Below are positions 16,199 to 21,068 of a stretch of 21,068 nt of DNA, piece by piece. Below the pieces are notes generated by a model. It was not told where the DNA came from, did no database searches, and saw only the letters and a list, made by a program, of their open reading frames with translations. The stretch lies in the NCBI GenBank assembly GCA_017481325.1, contig JAFUPG010000070.1:1-21068 (forward strand). The letters run 5' to 3'. Position 1 is the first letter of the stretch; every line of letters starts with the position of its first letter. The position numbers and the translations under genes are program-made. The DNA comes from Oscillospiraceae bacterium. Lineage in GTDB: Bacteria; Bacillota_A; Clostridia; Oscillospirales; Oscillospiraceae.

Positions 16199-16821
16199 TC
16201 CCAATCGACGAGAAAAAATGGCTGAAAAAAGCCGCTGCAGGCTCTGCGGAGGCTTTTGAGCAGCTGGTTTTGAAATATCAGACGGCGGTCTACAATCTCT
16301 GCCTGCGCATGACCGGCGATCCCGAGGATGCGGCGGATATGACCCAGGAGTCCTTTCTGAAGGCATGGCGCAATTTGGAGAGTTTTCAGGGCAATTCTGC
16401 CTTCTCCACCTGGTTGTACCGTCTGGCCAGCAACACCTGCCTGGATCATCTGCGCAGCGTGAAGCGAAAGCCCCAGCTCTCCCTGGTAATGGAGGACGAA
16501 GACGGCGAAACCCAGGCTTTGGACGTGCCGGATTCGGCGCCCTCGCCGGAGGAGCAGGTCATTGCACTGGATGAGCAGAGCCGCCTGAACGATGCGCTGC
16601 AAGCTCTGGATGAGGATCAACGGCAGATTTTGATCCTGCGGGCGGTGAACGGTCTGAGCTATACCGAGATCGCCGAAGCGCTGCATTTGAAGGAAGGCAC
16701 GGTGAAATCCCGTCTGGCACGAGCCAGAGAGCAATTGCGAAAAAAACTGCAACAAAATGGGAACAATTCTCCCGCTCCAACGTCAAAGAAGCAGAAAGGA
16801 GGTGGCGACGGTGAACTGTGA
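16195..16821 (+). CDS. ECF RNA polymerase sigma factor (RpoE/SigW-like)
   Basis: A 208-residue group IV sigma factor. Region 2 covers about 13-90 with DAADMTQESFLKAWR (45-59) and FSTWLYRLASN; region 4 covers about 130-185 with LSYTEIAEALHLKEGTVKSR. It is unlike the first ECF factor at 13041 in detail, so it is a separate system and not a recent duplicate. The start is the GTG at 16195, overlapping the dusB stop; the ribosome binding site is weak (AGAGA). The C-terminus (residues after 188) is polar and overlaps the next gene by 11 bp. It is co-encoded with a ZAS anti-sigma factor. Confidence 0.94.
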   Translation: MIPIDEKKWLKKAAAGSAEAFEQLVLKYQTAVYNLCLRMTGDPEDAADMTQESFLKAWRNLESFQGNSAFSTWLYRLASNTCLDHLRSVKRKPQLSLVMEDEDGETQALDVPDSAPSPEEQVIALDEQSRLNDALQALDEDQRQILILRAVNGLSYTEIAEALHLKEGTVKSRLARAREQLRKKLQQNGNNSPAPTSKKQKGGGDGEL

Positions 16822-17860
16822 AGAATATTTCCACCTGATCAGCAGCCATTTGGACGGCTGCAACAGCGAAACTGAAGAAAAACAACTGCAGCAGCATCTG
16901 AAAAGCTGCGAAAATTGCCGTGCGATCCTGGCACAGCTGCAGGAAAATGAGCAACTGCTCTCCCAAAGCACCGTTGCGCCACCGGTGGATCTCACAAAAC
17001 GCATTATGAAAGCGGTTCGCAAAGAGCCTAAAAAGAAGTCCAAAAAGCGTTTTTATACCTCTTTCGCCGCCGCCGGTCTTGCTGCCGCTGCGCTGCTGGC
17101 ACTGGTGTTCTTCGGCAGCAACGGTCTGCCGCAGCTTGCCACAGAGGATGCCGCCTACATGGTTGCGGATGGTGAGCCCTATGCCATGGAGGATTTCACT
17201 CCTGCAGAAAACGCCGTCGAGCCCAACGCCAGCTTGTATTATTTCGATGACAGCGCCACCGGCGAAAGCACCCTCTACAGTGCGGGAAGCGCCACTACCG
17301 CCCCCGACAGTGAGAAAAATCACGAAGAGCAGGCCTCCACACCCGCCCGGGAATCCCCTCGTGCCACCGACAACGAAAGCTGGGTTTTAACCGACGAGTT
17401 CCCCTACGGCATGGATGTCAAAGCCTACGGTACCACGGTTTCCGGCAACGGGGTGGCAAACGGTATGAGCAGCATCTACGGCATCCAGGCCGCAGACGGC
17501 GAATTACGGGAGCTGCCCACCCTCATCATCTACGGTGCCAAAGCCGAGGACTTCCCCGGTCTCCGCTCGGAATTCGCCCTGCCCAAACAGCTACCCTCCC
17601 TGCAGACGGCAAATATGGCTGTTGACGGCAGCTTTTACCAGCGATTTTTCTCCATTCTTCCCCCTGAGCTGGGTCTGCTTCCCGGTTTCCCTGAGGAGCA
17701 GAGCTACGAGCTCAGCCGCTACAGCGTCAGCTACGAGCGTTTCATCGCCCTGATGAACGCCGCCGTAGGCAGCTATGAAACAGCGGTCTACTTTCCCCAG
17801 GGAATGGACCAGACAGAGACCTGCCTGGTCATCCTGATCAGTGCAGAAGAAACAGAGTAA
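16811..17860 (+). CDS. Zinc-finger (ZAS/HC2) transmembrane anti-sigma factor
   Basis: A 349-residue protein. The cytoplasmic N-terminus has the ZAS motif H29-x3-C33-x2-C36 (HLKSCENC) plus Cys3, which binds zinc and sequesters an ECF sigma factor. A basic segment (KEPKKKSKKR, 71-80) precedes one membrane helix (about 81-103). The outside part begins with a low-complexity Ser/Thr/Glu/Ala region and ends in a folded domain (about 195-345) that I do not recognise, with LPTLIIYGAKAEDFPGL. The start is GTG at 16811 because AAGGAGGTGG lies just upstream; an ATG at 16757 in the same frame is inside the sigma gene and lacks a site. It should inhibit the sigma factor at 16195. The sensed signal is unknown. 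Confidence 0.87.
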   Translation: MNCEEYFHLISSHLDGCNSETEEKQLQQHLKSCENCRAILAQLQENEQLLSQSTVAPPVDLTKRIMKAVRKEPKKKSKKRFYTSFAAAGLAAAALLALVFFGSNGLPQLATEDAAYMVADGEPYAMEDFTPAENAVEPNASLYYFDDSATGESTLYSAGSATTAPDSEKNHEEQASTPARESPRATDNESWVLTDEFPYGMDVKAYGTTVSGNGVANGMSSIYGIQAADGELRELPTLIIYGAKAEDFPGLRSEFALPKQLPSLQTANMAVDGSFYQRFFSILPPELGLLPGFPEEQSYELSRYSVSYERFIALMNAAVGSYETAVYFPQGMDQTETCLVILISAEETE

Positions 17861-17870
17861 AACAAATGCC

Positions 17871-17912
17871 AACAGCTCCCCTGATCCAAGCGATCAGAGG
17901 AGCTGTTTCTTA
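17871..17912 (+). terminator. Intrinsic terminator after the second sigma operon
   Basis: AACAGCTCC followed by TGATC pairs with GATCA followed by GGAGCTGTT, then TTCTTAT. It begins 10 bp after the anti-sigma stop codon. Confidence 0.85.
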
Positions 17913-17967
17913 TGATACGTCATTGATGATCAAGGCAAATCGGCTCCAACCATGGGATTTGGAATTG

Positions 17968-17996
17968 CGTCAAATGGATGGGCACCTCTAAAAACT
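17968..17996 (+). repeat. Left terminal inverted repeat of the IS
   Basis: 29 bp ending AAAAACT that match the reverse complement of 18906-18934 with a single mismatch (G versus A at the ninth base). The outer 12 bp may be element sequence or target sequence. Confidence 0.8.
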
Positions 17997-18047
17997 CGCA
18001 CAAAAGACGAAAATATGATATAATTAGAACACAGGGAGGCGAGCGAG

Positions 18048-18775
18048 ATGCAGATTGGATTTTGGGATGAAAGTTTGCGATTAGAAAAGCTGAGCAAGTT
18101 AGGGGATTCCCTTGAACGGCTAAACGAGGTAATTGATTGGGAAATCTTCCGTCCGATACTCAATAGAGCTTTTCAGAAAGAAGCCAAAGGAGCCGGTGGT
18201 CGGCCACCATTCGACTATGTGATGATGTTTAAGGTGCAGGTGCTCGAGAAGCTCTACGCATTAAGCGATGATCAGGCAGAGTACCAGATCAATGACCGTA
18301 TGAGTTTCATGCGGTTTCTTGGACTGCACCTCGGCGATAGAGTTCCGGATGCGAAAACCATCTGGCTGTTTCGAGATACCCTGACAAAAGCAGGAGTGAT
18401 GCGGGAACTGTTTGAGGCATTTAATAGGCAATTGGAAAAAGCGCATCTCATTACCCATACCGGAACCATTGTAGATGCGACCTTTGTAGAGGCACCACGC
18501 CAGCGTAACAGCAAGGAGGATCGTGCCGAAATAAAGCAGGGCAATGTGCCGGAGGAATGGAAAAAACCTGAAAATATACACAAGCTGCGTCAAAAAGATG
18601 TGGATGCGACCTGGAGCAGAAAAGGCAACGAGATGCACTATGGCTATCGATGCGAGGAATCACGGTGCGATCGATTGGCATAGAACGAGCAGCCTTCAAC
18701 ATAGGGCTGATAAATTTAATATACAACCTTTGCCGGTATGAATTTTTAGTCAGACCGGCTAAAAAGGCTGACTGA
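18048..18775 (+). pseudogene. IS5-family transposase, internal deletion with frame change
   Basis: Reading from ATG 18048 (GGGAGG upstream) gives about 200 residues of an IS5-type transposase: GGRPPFDYVMMFKVQVLEKL, then the RFLGL region and TIVDATFVEAPRQR, which holds the first catalytic Asp. It ends in MHYGYR and hits a stop at 18683. From 18659 a different frame reads SIGIERAAFNIGLINLIYN to a stop at 18775, the usual C-terminal end of such transposases. The central part with the second Asp and the Glu is gone, so the enzyme should be inactive. A candidate promoter (TATAAT at about 18017-18022) precedes it. Confidence 0.85.
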
Positions 18776-18778
18776 ATG

Positions 18779-18840
18779 GCACCTGATGGGTGTGATTTAG
18801 GCGGGAATAGCATCTGACGGGTGCGATTTAGATGCGAACA
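18779..18840 (+). repeat. Two imperfect 31-bp tandem repeats inside the IS 3' region
   Basis: Copies at 18779-18809 and 18810-18840 share GCA(C/T)CTGA(T/C)GGGTG(T/C)GATTTAG, about 24 of 31 positions. Most differences are C/T or G/A transitions. They lie after the transposase stop codon, in the non-coding right end of the element. Confidence 0.65.
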
Positions 18841-18905
18841 GCGTAACATGTTGCCGGGAATTTTCAAAAAATCCGCCATATCCACTTACAACGTGAATTA
18901 GGTGT

Positions 18906-18934
18906 AGTTTTTAGAGGTGCCCATCTATTTGACG
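18906..18934 (+). repeat. Right terminal inverted repeat of the IS
   Basis: Reverse complement of the left repeat at 17968-17996 with one mismatch. It begins AGTTTTTAGAGGTGCCC. Confidence 0.8.
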
Positions 18935-18980
18935 GCGGTACAGCAAGCAGTTCGACATATTCCTATCAGAAGAATGCATG

Positions 18981-19023
18981 CGAAAAAACCGCAGCCGGTT
19001 TTCTTGCGGCTGCGGTTGTTTTT
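18981..19023. terminator. Bidirectional intrinsic terminator downstream of argS
   Basis: AACCGCAGCCGG (18988-18999) pairs with CGGCTGCGGTT (19007-19017). T runs lie on both sides (TTGTTTTTTT on the plus strand, TTTTTTCG on the minus strand). It starts at the argS stop codon and probably ends argS transcription, and may also stop any transcript leaving the IS. Confidence 0.9.
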
Positions 19024-20778
19024 TTACATTCTGTCGGGGGCGGAGAAGCCCAGCAGATCGATGCACTCCTCCAGGGCACGCTTGGCCAGGCTGATGAGGG
19101 CGATGTAGCCCTTCTGCTTTTCCTCATCGGTCTCGGTGAGAATCCGGGTCTCGTGGTAGAACTTGTTCACCGCACCGGCCAGCTCATAGGCATAGGCACA
19201 GACCACGTTGGGAGCAGAATCACGGTAGGCCATAGTCATCTGGTCAGGCATTTGGCTCAGCGCCAGCTGCAGTGCCAGTGCGCTCTCACTGTCCGCAGGC
19301 AGGATGATACCCGAATTCTCCTTGCCATAGCGGCTGAGAATGGACTTGATACGGACGATGGTATACAGGAGATAAGGTCCGGTATTGCCCTCAAAGGCTG
19401 CGAAACGCTCCACATCGAAGATATAGTCCTTCGTGGCAAGGTTGGACAGATCGCCGTATTTCAGTGCGCCAACCGCAATGATCTTAGCCGTCTCGGCCGC
19501 CTCTTCAGGGGTGAGAATCTGGTTTTCCAGAATCTTGGCTTCTACATAGCCGGTAATATCCGCAATGAGGGTCTCCAAACGCATAACGCCGCCGGAACGG
19601 GTCTTGAAGGGCTTGCCGTCCTTGCCGTTCATGGTACCGAAGCCGATGTGCTGCAGCTGGACATTTTCCGGAACGATACCACTCTTCTTGGCCGCACGGA
19701 ACACCTGCTCAAAATGCAGACTCTGGCGCTTATCCGTCAGGTACAGCAGCTTGTCGGGGTTGTAGTCACGGATACGCTGGACAATGGTGGCAAGGTCGGT
19801 GGTAGCGTAGAGGGTTGCACCGTCAGACTTCACCAGAATACAGGGGGGCAGTTCCTTCTTATCGCCCTCTTCGGCTACCTCGATGACCTTTGCGCCCTCG
19901 CTGTCGGTGAGGATTCCCTTCGCCTGCAGCATTTCAAGCATGGGTGCGATATCCTTCTCGGCATCGCTCTCGCCCAGCCACACGTCAAAGCTGACGTTGA
20001 GATCGTTGTAGTTGCGCTTCAGGTCGGCAACAGACACCGCCATAATGTGCTGCCACAGGGCAAAATAGCCCCGCTTGTGGTTCTGCAGATGGTAAGTGGC
20101 CTCGTGGGCCTTGGTGGCAAAGACCTCATCCACCTTGCTCTTGGCGGAGGCAGTGGGGTAGATCTCCTCCAGCTCGGAGATGGTGAAAGGAGCCTCTGCG
20201 GGATACTCACCCTCATAATTATCGTCAAAATAGCACAGCTCCGGCTTGCGCTCCTGCAGCTCCGCAATGATCAGACCCATCTGCAGCCCCCAGTCGCCCA
20301 GGTGGATATCGCCGATGACCGTATCACCGAAGTAGCGGTAGATCCGCTTGATGCTCTCGCCTATGATGGCAGAACGGAGGTGACCGATGTGCAGAGGCTT
20401 GGCCACATTGGGACCGCCGTAGTCCAGAACCACACGACGACCGCTCCCCTGCTCGGTCACGCCCAAATGCTCCATGCCTTGGAGCACATTGAGATGCTCT
20501 GCCAGGGCGGCTTCTTTGATCTTCAGGTTGATAAAGCCGGGATTTACTGCCTCGGCAGAGGAGAAGAGGGCGCTGCCCTGCAGCTTTTCCACCACGTCCT
20601 TGGCGATCATGATGGGAGCCTTGCGGGCGGTCTTGGCAGCGGGCATTGCGCCGTTACACTGGAACTGGCAGAGGTCGGGACGGTTGGAAACCGTAACCTT
20701 GCCACAGGCGGCATCATAGCCCGCAGCAGCAAAAGCTGAAGAGACTTCGGAAGTCAAAATATCAATCAGTTTTTCCAT
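19024..20778 (-). CDS. argS: Arginyl-tRNA synthetase
   Basis: A 584-residue class I synthetase that charges tRNA-Arg. The N-terminal Add-1 domain (about 1-110) includes VNPGFINLKI. The active site shows GGPNVAKPLHIGHLRSAIIG, with HIGH at 130-133. Later come LYATTDLATIV and the KMSK-replacing loop region GKPFKTRSGG. The C-terminal DALR anticodon-binding domain contains ALEECIDLLGFSAPDRM. I choose the ATG at 20778, with AAGGAG eleven bases upstream; a GTG at 20790 in frame overlaps that site. It is monocistronic, with its own promoter and a bidirectional terminator. No T-box is present in its short leader. Confidence 0.97.
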   Translation of the reverse strand: MEKLIDILTSEVSSAFAAAGYDAACGKVTVSNRPDLCQFQCNGAMPAAKTARKAPIMIAKDVVEKLQGSALFSSAEAVNPGFINLKIKEAALAEHLNVLQGMEHLGVTEQGSGRRVVLDYGGPNVAKPLHIGHLRSAIIGESIKRIYRYFGDTVIGDIHLGDWGLQMGLIIAELQERKPELCYFDDNYEGEYPAEAPFTISELEEIYPTASAKSKVDEVFATKAHEATYHLQNHKRGYFALWQHIMAVSVADLKRNYNDLNVSFDVWLGESDAEKDIAPMLEMLQAKGILTDSEGAKVIEVAEEGDKKELPPCILVKSDGATLYATTDLATIVQRIRDYNPDKLLYLTDKRQSLHFEQVFRAAKKSGIVPENVQLQHIGFGTMNGKDGKPFKTRSGGVMRLETLIADITGYVEAKILENQILTPEEAAETAKIIAVGALKYGDLSNLATKDYIFDVERFAAFEGNTGPYLLYTIVRIKSILSRYGKENSGIILPADSESALALQLALSQMPDQMTMAYRDSAPNVVCAYAYELAGAVNKFYHETRILTETDEEKQKGYIALISLAKRALEECIDLLGFSAPDRM

Positions 20779-20834
20779 AAAAAGGAACACTCCTTTTTCA
20801 GCGCTCTCAAAGCGCTATATTTTCCATGGTACTT

Positions 20835-20863
20835 ATTTTAACAAATAATCTCTCTAAAGTCCA
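20835..20863 (-). promoter_or_regulatory. Promoter of argS
   Basis: Minus-strand -35 TGGACT (20863-20858), 17-bp spacer, -10 TAAAAT (20840-20835). The roughly 50-nt leader that follows contains a small hairpin (AGCGCTTTGAGAGCGCT) just before the ribosome binding site. Confidence 0.65.
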
Positions 20864-20902
20864 TAGCTTTCCCGAAAAATCTGTATCTCTAAGAAATCGT
20901 TG

Positions 20903-20940
20903 TATAAAAGCGCCGTGGGAGGATTCTCCCACGGCGCTTT
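20903..20940 (-). terminator. Intrinsic terminator of the gene entering from the right edge
   Basis: GCGCCGTGGGAG and CTCCCACGGCGC form a perfect long stem; on the minus strand it is followed by TTTTATA. It lies about 20 bp after the stop codon of the partial gene at 20958. Confidence 0.9.
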
Positions 20941-20957
20941 GTTGTGTTATTTTGGAA

Positions 20958-21068
20958 TTACTTGATCAGGCTGTCGAAGTAGATCTTGGCGCTGTCGCCG
21001 TAGTAGATGCAGTTTCTGACCAGAGCGGACAGGGCGGCATCGGAGGAGCCGATATTGCTCTTGGCATA
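20958..21068 (-). CDS. C-terminal end of an unidentified protein (window edge)
   Basis: Thirty-six codons and a TAA stop. The tail reads SALVRNCIYYGDSAKIYFDSL before the final Ile-Lys. It resembles the short ending with tyrosine, alanine and YF seen in some large clostridial surface proteins (LLNYGAAAQ-type endings), but that is only a weak resemblance. Codon usage matches the window and a perfect terminator follows, so it is a real gene. Nothing more can be said without the upstream sequence. Confidence 0.6.
   Translation of the reverse strand, partial: YAKSNIGSSDAALSALVRNCIYYGDSAKIYFDSLIK

Larger units (their letters stand above)
17968..18934 (+). mobile_element. Decayed IS5-like insertion sequence (internally deleted, about 970 bp)
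   Basis: A transposase remnant bounded by matching inverted repeats: the core GGGCACCTCTAAAAACT at 17980-17996 and its complement at 18906-18922. The identity extends outward through CGTCAAAT(G/A)GAT to 29 bp with one mismatch. A TATAAT box and a good ribosome binding site precede the transposase. The element is shorter than a typical IS5-family member (about 1.2-1.5 kb) because the middle of the transposase is missing. It lies in the gap between two terminators and disrupts no visible gene. Confidence 0.85.

Noticed and set aside
17913..17967. Gene or regulatory site between the terminator and the IS
   Set aside because: No open frame, promoter or repeat could be supported there.

Overview
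The window looks like chromosomal DNA of a moderately GC-rich Clostridia member (Firmicutes), most likely Oscillospiraceae-like. The evidence is the dxs-tlyA-nadK-argR-recN gene order, a T-box leader, an SLH-anchored surface enzyme, an OLE-type RNA next to oapA, and GTG/TTG starts with strong AGGAGG-like ribosome binding sites. This placement is inferred from gene content, not from a database search.

Left part, minus strand (4783 to 1): a sigma-A-like promoter and a complete T-box riboswitch (T-box sequence, antiterminator, competing terminator) precede a secreted GH18/SLH protein, a polytopic DUF6056-like membrane protein and tyrS (cut by the window edge). The T-box is therefore about 3.8 kb from the synthetase it probably serves. 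Its leader also carries three 32-bp GC-rich repeats.

Middle, minus strand (about 12821 to 4787): a roughly 640-nt structured non-coding region, best explained as OLE RNA, leads directly into oapA (TTG start). Then follow dxs, tlyA, nadK, argR, recN, an SDR oxidoreductase and a small basic membrane protein. The genes are tightly packed or overlapping and look like one operon. No terminator separates its end from the T-box leader.

Right-middle, plus strand (12936 to 17912): two independent ECF sigma/anti-sigma pairs flank dusB. The first sigma is coupled to an RsgI-like membrane protein with a putative Asn-Pro self-cleavage site and three PepSY repeats. The second is translationally coupled to dusB and to a zinc-finger (ZAS) anti-sigma factor. 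Strong terminators follow each block.

Right end: an IS5-like element with an internal, out-of-frame deletion of its transposase and near-perfect terminal inverted repeats (17968-18934). Next come a bidirectional terminator, argS on the minus strand with its own promoter, and the last 36 codons of an unidentified minus-strand gene. The most notable points are the OLE/OapA locus, the T-box operon with inserted cell-surface genes and repeats, and the ECF/RsgI-PepSY pair.
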